Origin: JADKFD01 sp050250665
GTDB taxonomy: Bacteria > Pseudomonadota > Gammaproteobacteria > Xanthomonadales > SZUA-5
Assembly: GCA_050250665.1 (NCBI GenBank)
Contig: JBFWOF010000029.1
Location: forward strand, 14,743 to 78,742
Direction of reading: 5' to 3'
DNA: 64,000 bases
Shown: in pieces, positions 34,828-43,427 of the stretch
Layout of the letters: each line of letters starts with the position of its first letter
Position numbering within the stretch: the first letter of the stretch is position 1
Notes under the pieces: generated by a model
What the model saw: the letters and a program-made list of their open reading frames with translations, nothing else
Told to the model about the DNA's origin: nothing
Databases searched by the model: none
Made by a program: the position numbers and the translations under genes

Positions 34828-36360
34828 CTACAGATCGAACTTGATGCCCTGGGCCAGCGGCAGCGCGTCGGAGTAGTTGATGGTGTTGGTCTGGCGGCGC
34901 ATGTAGATTTTCCAGGCGTCCGAACCCGACTCGCGTCCGCCGCCGGTCTCCTTCTCGCCGCCGAAGGCGCCGCCAATCTCGGCGCCGGAGGTGCCGATGT
35001 TGACGTTGGCGATGCCGCAATCCGACCCGGTGGCAGCGAGGAAGCGCTCGGCATGGCGCATGTCGGTGGTGAAGATCGACGAAGACAGGCCCTGCGGCAC
35101 GCCGTTCTGAATGGCAATGGCCTCGTCCAGAGTGTCGAAGGGCATGATGTACAGGATCGGCGCGAAGGTCTCGGTCTGGATCACTTCGCAATCCGGAGCC
35201 AGCCCGTTGATGATGGTCGGCAGCACGAAATTGCCCGGGCGGTCGAGAACGGCGCCGCCGCTCAGCACCTTGCCGCCGGCTGCCTTCGCAGCTTCGACAG
35301 CCTGGGTGTAGCGGGCGACCGACGCCTGGTCGATCAGCGGGCCCATCAGGGTGCCGGCATCGAGCGGATTGCCGATCTTGGATTCGACCTGCTGGTAGGC
35401 CTTGACCACACGCGCGGTGACGTCGTCGATGATGGAGCGGTGGACGATCAGGCGGCGGGTGGTCGTGCAACGCTGACCGGCGGTACCGACGGCGCCGAAG
35501 ACGATGGCCGGAATGGCCAGATTCAGGTCGGCGCTGGCGTCGACGATGATGGCGTTGTTACCGCCGAGTTCCAGCAGCGAACGACCCATGCGCCGCGACA
35601 CGCGCTCGCCGACCATGCGCCCGACGGCGGTGGATCCGGTGAAGCTGATCAGCGGAATGCGATGATCGTCGACGAAGGTCTGGGCGATTTCGCTGCCGAT
35701 GTCGTTGAACAGGAAGAAGATGTCCGGGAAGCCGGCAGCGCGCAGGGCTTCGTTGCAGACCTTCATCGAGGCCACGGCGGTCAGCGGCGTTTTCGGCGAT
35801 GGCTTCCAGATCGTGATGTCACCGCAGACGGCGGCGAGGAAGGCGTTCCAGCTCCACACCGCCACCGGAAAGTTGAAGGCGCTGATCACGCCGACAATAC
35901 CGATCGGATGCCACTGCTCGTACATGCGATGGCCAGGACGCTCCGAATGCATGCTGTTGCCGTAGAGCTGGCGCGACAGGCCGACAGCGAAATCGGCAAT
36001 GTCGATCATCTCCTGCACTTCGCCGTCGCCTTCGGGCTTGATCTTGCCCATTTCCAGGCTCACCAGCGAGCCCAGCGCATCCTTGTGCTTGCGCAGGGCC
36101 TCGGCACACAGACGGATGGCTTCGCCGCGGCGCGGCGCCGGCGTCGTGCGCCAGATTTTGAACGCAGCTTCGGCGCGCGCCATGATGGTGTCGTAATCGC
36201 TGCGGCTGGACGCATAGGTGCGCGCGATCACTTCGCCATTGGCCGGATTGACGCTGCTCAGCACGCCGGAATCGGTGGTGGTCGACCACTCGCCGTTGCC
36301 GAGATAGGCGCCGCTGTTGTCAGCCGACAGGCCGAGGGCGGAAAGAACTGCGTGGGACAT
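34828..36360 (-). CDS. Aldehyde dehydrogenase, ALDH7 (alpha-aminoadipic semialdehyde / piperidine-6-carboxylate) type
   Basis: 510 residues. Catalytic Cys in 'GQRCTTTRRLIVH', general-base Glu in 'LLELGGNNAI', NAD-binding 'FTGSTAVGRMVGE'. The C-terminal 'NIGTSGAEIGGAFGGEKETG' and 'GSDAWK' are typical of antiquitin-type ALDH7, called AmaB in lysine catabolism. It would oxidise L-piperideine-6-carboxylate/aminoadipate semialdehyde with NAD+. No other lysine-degradation gene is close. Monocistronic; upstream lies a short Gly/Glu-coding-like repeat and the tRNA. Confidence 0.92.
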   Translation of the reverse strand: MSHAVLSALGLSADNSGAYLGNGEWSTTTDSGVLSSVNPANGEVIARTYASSRSDYDTIMARAEAAFKIWRTTPAPRRGEAIRLCAEALRKHKDALGSLVSLEMGKIKPEGDGEVQEMIDIADFAVGLSRQLYGNSMHSERPGHRMYEQWHPIGIVGVISAFNFPVAVWSWNAFLAAVCGDITIWKPSPKTPLTAVASMKVCNEALRAAGFPDIFFLFNDIGSEIAQTFVDDHRIPLISFTGSTAVGRMVGERVSRRMGRSLLELGGNNAIIVDASADLNLAIPAIVFGAVGTAGQRCTTTRRLIVHRSIIDDVTARVVKAYQQVESKIGNPLDAGTLMGPLIDQASVARYTQAVEAAKAAGGKVLSGGAVLDRPGNFVLPTIINGLAPDCEVIQTETFAPILYIMPFDTLDEAIAIQNGVPQGLSSSIFTTDMRHAERFLAATGSDCGIANVNIGTSGAEIGGAFGGEKETGGGRESGSDAWKIYMRRQTNTINYSDALPLAQGIKFDL

Positions 36361-36484
36361 GGGAACTCCTGGTGGTTCAGGAGGGCACGAGTGCGAGAGG
36401 GCACGAGTGCACGTGATTCGGAGCTGGCTGCTCCTGCTTCTTCGTGCCCCGTGCCTTCGTGCCTCGTGACCTCACGAAAGGGTG

Positions 36485-36558
36485 CGCCCCCGACACGATT
36501 CGAACGTGCGACCTTCCCCTTAGGAGGGGGACGCTCTATCCAGCTGAGCTACGGGGGC
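36485..36558 (-). tRNA. tRNA-Arg (anticodon CCT)
   Basis: On the minus strand: acceptor GCCCCCG/CGGGGGC, D-arm GCTC..GAGC, anticodon stem TCCCC/GGGGA with loop CTCCTAA (anticodon CCT), and T-arm GCACG-TTCGAAT-CGTGT. The discriminator base is G and the next bases are CAC, so CCA is not encoded. A TATAAT -10 box (36571-36576 complement) lies 12 bases upstream. The gene reads AGG codons. Confidence 0.95.
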
Positions 36559-36579
36559 ATTGAGCCGACCATTATAGCG
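36540..36579. repeat. 40-bp direct repeat, copy 1 (tRNA 5' part plus -10 region)
   Basis: Identical over 40 bases to 36661-36700. It covers the first 19 nucleotides of the tRNA, its leader and the TATAAT box. Confidence 0.95.
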
Positions 36580-36660
36580 GCTGGATACCCGGCCCGTCGG
36601 CGCAGCCGCCGGGCGTTCATCTGGCAGCGCGCCAGTGGCGCGCGAGCGAGCCAGATTCAC
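36580..36660. repeat. REP-like hairpin insert inside the tRNA upstream region
   Basis: Two hairpins: GCCCGTCGGC-gca-GCCGCCGGGC (36592-36614) and a long imperfect palindrome ATCTGGC..GCCAGAT (36619-36656). It sits precisely between the two 40-bp direct repeats. Confidence 0.8.
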
Positions 36661-36700
36661 CCAGCTGAGCTACGGGGGCATTGAGCCGACCATTATAGCG
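36661..36700. repeat. 40-bp direct repeat, copy 2 (truncated tRNA and second -10 box)
   Basis: Duplicate of the tRNA 5' end and TATAAT (complement of 36692-36697). A -35-like TTCAGA (complement of 36716-36721) lies 18 bases further upstream, so this outer copy may be the original promoter. Confidence 0.9.
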
Positions 36701-37073
36701 CGGGAGTTGCCGCGCTCTGAACCGGCCATTCATGGCGGTCGGAAAGGCACCCTTTGGCCCGCAACCGCCGCGGCGATGAACCTGCCGAATGTAGCCCGAT
36801 GTGCCGCGCAGCGGCTCACCGGGGCTTTTGCGCGTCAGCGCCCGGAGGGCGCTGCGCGCACTTCAGGCTACGAACAGCGGTTTGCGCCAATTTCCTCAAG
36901 TCATTGATTGTCAATCGGCGGGTGTAGGTTGCCGTGAAAGTCGTTCAGGCGAGTGATGTCGCTCCCTCCCCGATGTTCGGGGAGGGCTGGGGAGGGGTTA
37001 GGCAGGAAAACCTATGCAACGGTCATGGCACCAGCGACTTTCATGATTGCGAGTGGCCCACAGCCATGACCGT

Positions 37074-37137
37074 TGGGTTAAGCGCAGCGTGCCCAACGTC
37101 CGGCCCATCTGTTGGGCACGCTGCGCTTAGCCCAACC
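37074..37137. repeat. Inverted repeat, GTTGGGxxAAGCGCAGCGTGCCCAAC type
   Basis: Arms at 37074-37099 and 37112-37137 are nearly perfect complements around a 12-base loop. This resembles a GTAGGTTGGG-type dispersed repeat known from many proteobacteria. Confidence 0.8.
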
Positions 37138-37261
37138 TACGGTTGATGGCCCGTCGGCAGAGTCGGGCCGACGCACGCGGCGCCGCCTTGTCCAGCCATG
37201 TAGATCAACAGCGGCCGCGCAGTGCGCGTCCCTCCTCAACGCCGTTCCGCGCCCGCTCTGG

Positions 37262-37345
37262 CCACCAACCACCAACCACCAACCAACAACCAACAACCAA
37301 CAACCGACAACCGACAACCGACAACCGACAACCGACAACCGACAA
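37262..37345. repeat. Heptamer tandem array with three homogeneous blocks
   Basis: Twelve units: CCACCAA x3, CCAACAA x3, CCGACAA x6. Neighbouring unit types differ by one or two bases. Ends 79 bases before the hflK start. The same CCGACAA unit appears inverted at 46423. Confidence 0.97.
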
Positions 37346-37424
37346 CCATGCCCTCCGGCAGTCACTATTGGTTGCGAGTCTGCGTATCCTGTGGGCTTCC
37401 AGATCATGGCCGGAGGCCTACGCG

Positions 37425-38480
37425 ATGAGCGAATCCGATGAAAAGATCGCCGCGCTGTTCAAGCGGGCGCGTGAGGGAGCAGGGGGCAACGGGGCTGGCG
37501 GATCGCGCCGCTCCGGTGCCAGCGACGGTGCCAGAGCGCTGTCCATTGCGGTCATTGTCGCGCTGGGCGTAGCGGCCTGGGGTGTGTTCAGCAGTTTCTA
37601 CACGGTGCAGCCGGAAGAACGCGCGGTGGTCAAACGCTTTGGCGCGGTGGTAGCCATCAACGATCCAGGACTGCATTTCAAGCTGCCCTTCGGTGTCGAT
37701 GTGGTTCAGAAGGTGGCCACCGAACGCGTGCTCAAGCAGGAATTCGGCTTCCGCACCTTGGGCTCGGACGACGAGCGCTCGCAGTATTCGCCCAATGATT
37801 TTCCGGACGAGTCGCTGATGCTCTCGGGAGATCTCAACATCATCGACGTCGAGTGGGTAGTGCAGTACCGCATCTCCGACCCGGTGAAGTACCTCTATGA
37901 ACAACGCGATCCGGATCGAACGCTGCGCGATATCTCCGAGTCGGTGATGCGCAGGGTGGTCGGCAACCGTCTCGGCAGCGAAGTGCTGACCACGGCCCGT
38001 GTCGCCATTGCCGGCGTGGCCCGCGACGAGATTCAGAAGGCCATGACCGCCTATGACAACGGTATCCATGTGGTCACCGTGGAATTGCAGGACGTGGTGC
38101 CGCCGGCGGCGGTGAAGCCGGCTTTCAACGAGGTGAACGAGGCGCGCCAGGAGCGCGAGCGCATGATCAACGAGGCCACCAAGCAGGCCAATCAGGAAAT
38201 ACCCAAGGCCAAGGGTGAGGCCAATCGGGCGCTGTCAGAGGCCCAGGGCTATGCCACCGAGCGCGTCAATCGCGCCAAGGGCGAGACCGCCCGCTTCAAT
38301 TCGATACTGACCGAATATCGCGATGCACCCGAAGTCACGCGCACTCGGCTGTATCTCGAGACACTGAATGGCGTGTTGCCCACGGTCGGCACGGTACTGG
38401 TGGTGCAGGACGGCCAGGTTTCGCCGCTGCCGCTGATGAATCTGCGCGACGCCGGCCGCAAGCAGGAGAATGCACAATGA
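37425..38480 (+). CDS. hflK: HflK, FtsH protease modulator
   Basis: 351 residues from the ATG with GGAGG 8 bases upstream. A Gly/Ser-rich N-terminus (about 15-35), one membrane helix (about 40-62) and a SPFH/prohibitin domain (about 63-280) with 'YTVQPEERAVVKRFGA' and 'PGLHFKLPFGVDVV', followed by a coiled coil ('EVNEARQERERMINEATKQ'). With HflC it forms a periplasmic cage around FtsH in the inner membrane. A longer frame reaching 37143 only reads through the heptamer array and is not used. Confidence 0.95.
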   Translation: MSESDEKIAALFKRAREGAGGNGAGGSRRSGASDGARALSIAVIVALGVAAWGVFSSFYTVQPEERAVVKRFGAVVAINDPGLHFKLPFGVDVVQKVATERVLKQEFGFRTLGSDDERSQYSPNDFPDESLMLSGDLNIIDVEWVVQYRISDPVKYLYEQRDPDRTLRDISESVMRRVVGNRLGSEVLTTARVAIAGVARDEIQKAMTAYDNGIHVVTVELQDVVPPAAVKPAFNEVNEARQERERMINEATKQANQEIPKAKGEANRALSEAQGYATERVNRAKGETARFNSILTEYRDAPEVTRTRLYLETLNGVLPTVGTVLVVQDGQVSPLPLMNLRDAGRKQENAQ

Positions 38481-39430
38481 GCCGCCCCTTCCTGATTTTT
38501 CTGGCCGTGATCGTGGCCTTCTTCATCGGTCAGTCGGTTTATGTGATCGACCAGGCTGAGCAGGGCATCGTCGTCCAGTTTGGCGAACCGGTAGGCGAGG
38601 TCGTGACCGAGCCGGGTTTGCACTGGAAACTGCCCTTTGTCCAGAACGTGCGTCGTTTCGACAAGCGCATCCTGCCCTGGGATGGTGATGTCTCGCAGGT
38701 GCCCACGCTCGGTCGCGAGTTCATCCTGGTCGATGCCACCGCGCGATGGCGCATTGCCGATCCGCTCAAGTTCCTGCGTTCGGTGCGCGATGAGACCGGT
38801 GCCCGCACGCGCCTCGATGACATCATCGATTCGGTAGTGCGCGACATCATTTCCGGCACCGATCTGGAAGAGATCGTGCGCTCCGCCGACTGGGCGGTGG
38901 ACGTCAAACTGCTCGATGAGGAAGGCGTGGCCCGCGAGGACGTGGATCTGGAGAAGCCGAAGAAGGGTCGTGGTCGACTGGAACAGGAAATCCGCATCGC
39001 CGCTTCCAAGCAGATGCCGGAACTGGGCATCGAACTGGTGGACGTACGCCTCAAGCGCATCAACTACATCGACAGCGTGCGGGCCCAGGTGGAAAACCGC
39101 ATGGTCTCCGAGCGCCAGAGCATCGCCGCGCGCTTTCGTTCAGAGGGTGAGGGTCGCAGCCAGGAGATCCTCGGCGAAATGCAGCGCGAACTGCGCACCA
39201 TCCGTTCCGAGGCCGAGCGTCAGGCTGCCGAAATCCGCGGCAAGGCCGACGCCGAAGCCACCAGGATCTACGGTCAATCCTACGGCGCCGATCCGGAGTT
39301 CTATGCCTTCATGCGCACCCTGGAGAGCTACCAGGCCATGGGCGAGAACACCACGCTGATGCTGAGTGCGGATTCGGAGTTCTTCCGCTACCTGGAATCG
39401 ACCCGCAAGCGCGGCCCGGCGGCCCGCTGA
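38477..39430 (+). CDS. hflC: HflC, FtsH protease modulator
   Basis: 317 residues; the ATG overlaps the hflK stop (ATGA). N-terminal signal anchor (about 4-22), SPFH domain with 'VYVIDQAEQGIVVQFGEP' and 'PGLHWKLPFVQNVRRFDKR', a coiled coil and the C-terminal 'ARIYGQSYGADPEFYAFMRTLESY'-type region (here ATRIYGQSYGADPEFY). Partner of HflK in the inner membrane. A hairpin ending the operon lies 7 bases after the stop. Confidence 0.96.
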   Translation: MSRPFLIFLAVIVAFFIGQSVYVIDQAEQGIVVQFGEPVGEVVTEPGLHWKLPFVQNVRRFDKRILPWDGDVSQVPTLGREFILVDATARWRIADPLKFLRSVRDETGARTRLDDIIDSVVRDIISGTDLEEIVRSADWAVDVKLLDEEGVAREDVDLEKPKKGRGRLEQEIRIAASKQMPELGIELVDVRLKRINYIDSVRAQVENRMVSERQSIAARFRSEGEGRSQEILGEMQRELRTIRSEAERQAAEIRGKADAEATRIYGQSYGADPEFYAFMRTLESYQAMGENTTLMLSADSEFFRYLESTRKRGPAAR

Positions 39431-39436
39431 TTGCAT

Positions 39437-39463
39437 ACCTGCGGGCAGCGTTTGCCCGCAGGT
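39437..39463 (+). terminator. Terminator-like hairpin after hflC
   Basis: ACCTGCGGGCA-gcgtt-TGCCCGCAGGT, an 11-bp perfect stem 6 bases after the hflC stop; no T-run. Confidence 0.65.
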
Positions 39464-39530
39464 CTGGTTGCCTGGCTGCAACGCGCCTGTCTGTTTCGGC
39501 CCGACAGTGCCCACGGACCATGAACCCCCG

Positions 39531-39786
39531 GCGTCATTGCGAGCGTAGCGAAGCAATCCAGACACGCATTCTCAGAAGCACTGGATTGCTTCGTCGCTGC
39601 GTTCCTCTCCATGAATCCATATCGTAAGGTGTTGATTTGCCATTGCAGGTCACGTTGCTCCCCTGGCGAGCTACGTGACGAAACTCGATGTCACGTAGTC
39701 CGCTAACGCGGACAACATGACCTACGACGGCGAGTTCATGGCCCGTGCGCAGTGTCGGGCCGACACGCGCTCCTCGCAATGACGCC
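39531..39786. repeat. Family A repeat split by a nested insertion
   Basis: The left arm and most of the right arm of family A occupy 39531-39607, but the terminal CGCAATGACGCC appears only at 39775-39786. The break is flanked by GCGTTCCT (39600-39607) and GCGCTCCT (39767-39774). About 160 bases lie between, including family B copy 2 (39647-39726) and a stretch similar to 23570-23612. Confidence 0.8.
39647..39726. repeat. REP-like repeat, family B copy 2
   Basis: GGTCACGTTGCTCCCCTGGCGAGCTACGTGAC and GTCACGTAGTCCGCTAACGCGGACAACATGACC hairpin units, back to back, as at 16773 and 63196. Confidence 0.85.
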
Positions 39787-40033
39787 CCGTCTTGCCCCGC
39801 TGGCCTTGCTGGTCGCGCCGAATGGGCGCTTCTGCTGGAAGCAGCTCTTTGTCTGCACAAAGTCCTGATCAAGGCTGCACGGCAAGGCCACGAAACCCGC
39901 ACATCGAATTGATACCAATTGCATCGTGCGTTGATGCTGCATTTCACATGCTGATCCTGCGCTGCCGATTCCCGGCAGACGAGTGGCAACGCCCAGCGTT
40001 GTTTCCCCTCTGGCATCGCAGGAGTACCAACTC
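39787..40033. other. Upstream region of the DUF4397 gene
   Basis: 247 bases without a gene. AT-richer than its surroundings around 39905-39955 (ATTGATACCAATTGCATCG), the most likely promoter area. CAGGAG at 39... to 40024 lies about 9 bases before the ATG at 40034. Confidence 0.5.
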
Positions 40034-41809
40034 ATGATTCGAAAACCCATCGTCGCCGGCACCCTCGCTCTGGCGCTGATTTCATTTGGCAATGGCGCCT
40101 TCGCCAGTGCCCGCGTCACCGTCGGTCATTTCGCGCCCTTCGCACCCACCTTGCAGGGCACTTCGGTCAGCATCCGCGTCAACGGTCAGACTGCGCTGCA
40201 GAATGTGCAGTTCGGCCAGTTCACCGAATACCTGACGCTCGGCGGCGCCGGTAGCTACACGGTTGAAGTGCTGCCCACGGGCACCAACACCGTCGCCATC
40301 AGCGCTACCCTGGATCTGGCCGACAACACCGATTACACCGTGCTGGCCGTTGGTGATGGCGGCAATCAGGCGCTGTCCCTGCTGCCGCTGGTCGATGACA
40401 ACACAGCGCCGCCCGCAGGTCAGGTCAAGGTGCGGGTCGTCCATGCCGCGCCCTTCGCCAATACGCTTGCGGCGACCGAAGTGTCGGTGCGCGACAACAA
40501 CAACGCCATCGTCGGCGGGCTCGGTCGAGTGCCGTTCAAGGGCGCCAGCGGCTATCTGACGCTGCCGGCCGCCACCTACGATCTCAAGGTCGCCACGCCG
40601 GACGGCAACACCACGCTGATCGATCCCAAGCCCGCCGCGCTGCCGGCCGGCGGCATTCTTACGCTGGTCGCCACTGGCGGCGCCAACGGCTACGCCACCG
40701 GCATCACGGCCATCGCCGCCGGTGCGGCTCCCAGCAATCCCTTGCCGACCTTCGCCATCGGCCCGGTCAAGGTCCGAGTTGCCCACTTTGCTCCGTTTGC
40801 TGCCACGCTGGATGGCACCGCGGTGCGGGTGCAGGTCAATGGTGCCGAAGTGCTGAGCAACTTCAGGTTCCGCGAATTCACGCCCGAGTTGGAGCTGACC
40901 CAGGGCGCTTACCAGATTCAGGTCTTCCCGCAGGCTTCGGCCACGGCCGCAATCAGCGGCACGGTCGAACTGGATGGCAACAAGAGCTACACCCTGGCAG
41001 CCGTCGGCAATGGCTCACTGCAGCAGTTGGCGCTGCAGCAGTTCGAGGATCGCACCAGTGCGGCTCCTGAAGGCAGCTACGCGCTGCGCGTGGCCCATAC
41101 CGCACCCTTTGCGGCCACAGCTGAGGCGACCTCGGTCTCCATCCGCAGCGACGGTGGCGATGTGGTCGCGGGCTTGTCCAGCGTGCCCTATGGCGCGGCC
41201 AGTGGCTATCTGGAGCTGCCCACCGGCACCCTGGACGTGAAAGTAGCCACGCCTGACGGCAATACCAATCTGATCGACCTGGCGCCGCTCAACCTGCCAG
41301 CCGGCGCCATCGCCACCGCATATGCCGTCGGCGACGGCATCAATCAGCCGCTGGGTATTGTTGCGATCCCGGTCGGGGATGTGCCGCTGGAGGCCAACGT
41401 CGATCAGAGCGTGGACGGCATCTGGTTCAATCCGAGTCTGAGCGGGCAGGGCTGGAGCTTCCACACGCTGGCGGCGCAGAATCGTCTGGTGGGTGCCTGG
41501 TACACCTATTCCAACGACGGCAGCGGCCGCCACCTGTGGTACACGCTGGATTCCTGTCGCTCGGCGCCGGGCGCCAGCACCTGCGCCATTCCCGGCGGCT
41601 TTGACAACCGTGAAGTCGAACTGTCGATCTATGAAAGTGAGGGCGGTCTGTTCAATCAGCCCGCTCCGGTGGTGACTCGCGACGTCGGTGTCATGACCGT
41701 GCGCTTCCTCAGCTGCACCCAGGCCGAGATGCGCTTCCAGATCGGCAGTTTCACCTCTGCCACCGTCCAGCTGAGCAACTTGATTCCGAAGCCGGGCTGC
41801 AGTCTCTGA
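40034..41809 (+). CDS. Exported protein with four DUF4397 repeats
   Basis: 591 residues. The ATG at 40034 has CAGGAG 9 bases upstream and begins a good signal peptide (about 1-24). Four repeats of about 100 residues follow (about 25-120, 130-235, 245-345, 355-445), each with 'RVxHFAPFAxTLxGTxVxVxxNG' or 'RVVHAAPFANTLAATEVSV' and 'TPDGNTxLID' endings: the DUF4397 pattern. A C-terminal 135-residue domain starts 'VDGIWFNPSLSGQGWSFH', a module I associate with Lysobacterales secreted proteins. Function unknown; likely cell-surface. A strong hairpin follows. Confidence 0.85.
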   Translation: MIRKPIVAGTLALALISFGNGAFASARVTVGHFAPFAPTLQGTSVSIRVNGQTALQNVQFGQFTEYLTLGGAGSYTVEVLPTGTNTVAISATLDLADNTDYTVLAVGDGGNQALSLLPLVDDNTAPPAGQVKVRVVHAAPFANTLAATEVSVRDNNNAIVGGLGRVPFKGASGYLTLPAATYDLKVATPDGNTTLIDPKPAALPAGGILTLVATGGANGYATGITAIAAGAAPSNPLPTFAIGPVKVRVAHFAPFAATLDGTAVRVQVNGAEVLSNFRFREFTPELELTQGAYQIQVFPQASATAAISGTVELDGNKSYTLAAVGNGSLQQLALQQFEDRTSAAPEGSYALRVAHTAPFAATAEATSVSIRSDGGDVVAGLSSVPYGAASGYLELPTGTLDVKVATPDGNTNLIDLAPLNLPAGAIATAYAVGDGINQPLGIVAIPVGDVPLEANVDQSVDGIWFNPSLSGQGWSFHTLAAQNRLVGAWYTYSNDGSGRHLWYTLDSCRSAPGASTCAIPGGFDNREVELSIYESEGGLFNQPAPVVTRDVGVMTVRFLSCTQAEMRFQIGSFTSATVQLSNLIPKPGCSL

Positions 41810-41823
41810 GCGCAGTCTTCCCC

Positions 41824-41849
41824 GCCCCCGGAGCCTACGCTCCGGGGGC
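41824..41849 (+). terminator. Hairpin terminator after the DUF4397 gene
   Basis: GCCCCCGGAGC-ctac-GCTCCGGGGGC, a perfect 11-bp stem with a 4-base loop, 14 bases after the stop. Only scattered T bases follow. Confidence 0.75.
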
Positions 41850-41973
41850 AATCGCGTTCAGATCTTTCCGAACAACCCGCGGTCAATCGATCGGCGGACA
41901 GGGGCTGGGCGAAATCCCAGCTGTGGCGTGTCATGGGCTAGACTTCCGCATCTCTCTGCGCCCGAGCTTTACC

Positions 41974-42198
41974 ATGGCCCGTCATGACCCCAGTCAGGAT
42001 CGATTGATTCAGCCCAACGCCGAAAACACCTATGAAGTCGGGCCCTCCGATCTGCCACTGGCCTGCCCGATGCCCGGCATGCATCTGTGGAACTCGCATC
42101 CGCGGGTCTATCTGCCGGTCGAATCCAGCCCTTCGGTCAAGTGTCCTTACTGCGGAGCCGTGTACACGCTGAAAGGCGCGCCGGTCCACGGCCACTGA
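41974..42198 (+). CDS. CHCC-type zinc-finger protein
   Basis: 74 residues from the internal ATG giving MARHDPSQD. The C-terminal half, 'LACPMPGMHLWNSHPRVYLP' then 'VKCPYCGAVYTL', has the CX(n)HX(n)CxxC zinc-binding set of the zf-CHCC family, related to mitochondrial complex I NDUFS6. Small cytosolic protein; a link to respiratory complex I or branched pathways is known only for relatives. The four-gene envelope cluster starts 59 bases later. Confidence 0.87.
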   Translation: MARHDPSQDRLIQPNAENTYEVGPSDLPLACPMPGMHLWNSHPRVYLPVESSPSVKCPYCGAVYTLKGAPVHGH

Positions 42199-42257
42199 AC
42201 GGCGAACAGCGGCGACGTCGCAAGTCGCGTCGCCATTCAGCCAGCCCGATCGACAGC

Positions 42258-43427
42258 GTGAACGCTGTAGACGCCGCCAGATCGGGGCTGCGGTGGACAG
42301 TGGTCCAGCTGATCCCGCGGCTATCGCCTGGCGGGGCCGAACGCTCGACCATGGAAACGGCGCGGGCGCTGGTCGCTGCCGGCCACCGCTCCATCGTCGT
42401 CTCCGGCGGCGGTCGTTGGGTGCCGCGACTCAAGGCTGAAGGCAGCGAACACATACAGTTGCCGATCGGGTCCAAGAGTCTGGGTGCCATCTGGACCGTG
42501 CTGAGGCTGCGCTGGCTGCTGCAGCGTCTACGCCCGGATCTGGTACATGCACGTTCGCGCTTGCCGGCCTGGCTGCTGAAACTGGCGCTGCTGGGCAGCG
42601 GACTACGCGTGGCTCAGGTCAACACGGTGCACGGATTGAATTCAGTCTCTCGCTACAGTCGGATTCTGACGCGGGCCGATCGGGTGATCGCGGTCTCGCA
42701 GACCACGCGGAATTATCTGCTGGCCAACTATCCCGGCATCGATGACTCGCGCTTGCGGATCGTGCCGCCGGGTGCTGATCCGCTGGAGTTTCCGTCGGGA
42801 ACGCGGTGCTCCGAGGAATGGCTGGAAGCCTTGCATTACGAGTTTCCCGCGCTGGCCGGCGGTCTGCTCATGACACTGCCTGGCCGCGGCACGCGCCTGA
42901 AGGGCCATGCCGAAGCCATCCGATTGCTCGCGAAAGTCAGAGAGCAGGGCGTCGATGCGCGCTTGCTGCTGCTGGGTGTGGTCGAGGAATCGCGCCGCGA
43001 CTATGTGCGCGAACTGCAGGCGCTGGCGCGGCAACTCGGTATGGATGAGTACGTGGCTTTCAGTACGCCGCGCGGCGATGTGCGCGACGTTTACGCGGCC
43101 AGTGCCCTGGTGCTGCAGTTGTCCACGCGTCCGGAGAGCTTCGGTCGGGTCGTGGCCGAGGCGCTGTGCCTGGGGCGACCGGTGCTGGGCTATGACCACG
43201 GCGGGGTCGGTGATCTGCTGCGCGAGCTGTATCCGGCCGGCTGTTCGCCGCTCGGTGATCTCGATGCCCTCACCGAACGCGCCTTGCTGCTGTTGCGGGA
43301 GGCACCGGAAGTCGACACCGCCCGCGTGCCCAAGGTCAGTGATTCCCAGGCGCTGACGCTGTCGGTGTATTCGGAGCTGCTGGATGGCACGGCACCGCAT
43401 CCGGCGGCGCTGGCCAGGTCGTCATGA
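42258..43427 (+). CDS. Glycosyltransferase family 4
   Basis: About 389 residues from a GTG at 42258; the frame is open further upstream, so the start is uncertain. GT-B fold: N-terminal 'VVQLIPRLSPGGAERSTMETARALVAAGH' pattern (Gly-Gly acceptor loop), and C-terminal 'RPESFGRVVAEALCLGRPVLGYDHGG' with the ExxxxxE nucleotide-sugar-binding segment. It resembles LPS-core or capsule sugar transferases. It overlaps the O-antigen ligase gene by 4 bases and heads an operon of envelope-glycan genes. Confidence 0.87.
   Translation: MNAVDAARSGLRWTVVQLIPRLSPGGAERSTMETARALVAAGHRSIVVSGGGRWVPRLKAEGSEHIQLPIGSKSLGAIWTVLRLRWLLQRLRPDLVHARSRLPAWLLKLALLGSGLRVAQVNTVHGLNSVSRYSRILTRADRVIAVSQTTRNYLLANYPGIDDSRLRIVPPGADPLEFPSGTRCSEEWLEALHYEFPALAGGLLMTLPGRGTRLKGHAEAIRLLAKVREQGVDARLLLLGVVEESRRDYVRELQALARQLGMDEYVAFSTPRGDVRDVYAASALVLQLSTRPESFGRVVAEALCLGRPVLGYDHGGVGDLLRELYPAGCSPLGDLDALTERALLLLREAPEVDTARVPKVSDSQALTLSVYSELLDGTAPHPAALARSS

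Larger units (their letters stand above)
36701..37424. other. 720-bp non-coding region before hflK
   Basis: No credible gene. It contains a hairpin-rich stretch (36790-36875), a CTCCCTCCCCGA..TCGGGGAGGG hairpin near 36960, a long inverted repeat GTTGGGTTAAGCGCAGCGTG / CACGCTGCGCTTAGCCCAAC (37074-37137), and the heptamer array at 37262. The hflK promoter should lie after about 37350. Confidence 0.75.

Noticed and set aside
36540..36700. Genomic island attachment site at the tRNA
   Set aside because: The duplicated part is the tRNA 5' end and promoter, only 121 bases apart, with no integrase; islands duplicate the 3' end.
37262..37345. Possible CRISPR array
   Set aside because: Repeats are 7 bases with no spacers and no cas genes in the window.
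37143..37424. N-terminal extension of hflK through the heptamer array
   Set aside because: The extension is the translated array (TTDNRQP repeats); a good ribosome site precedes the ATG at 37425.
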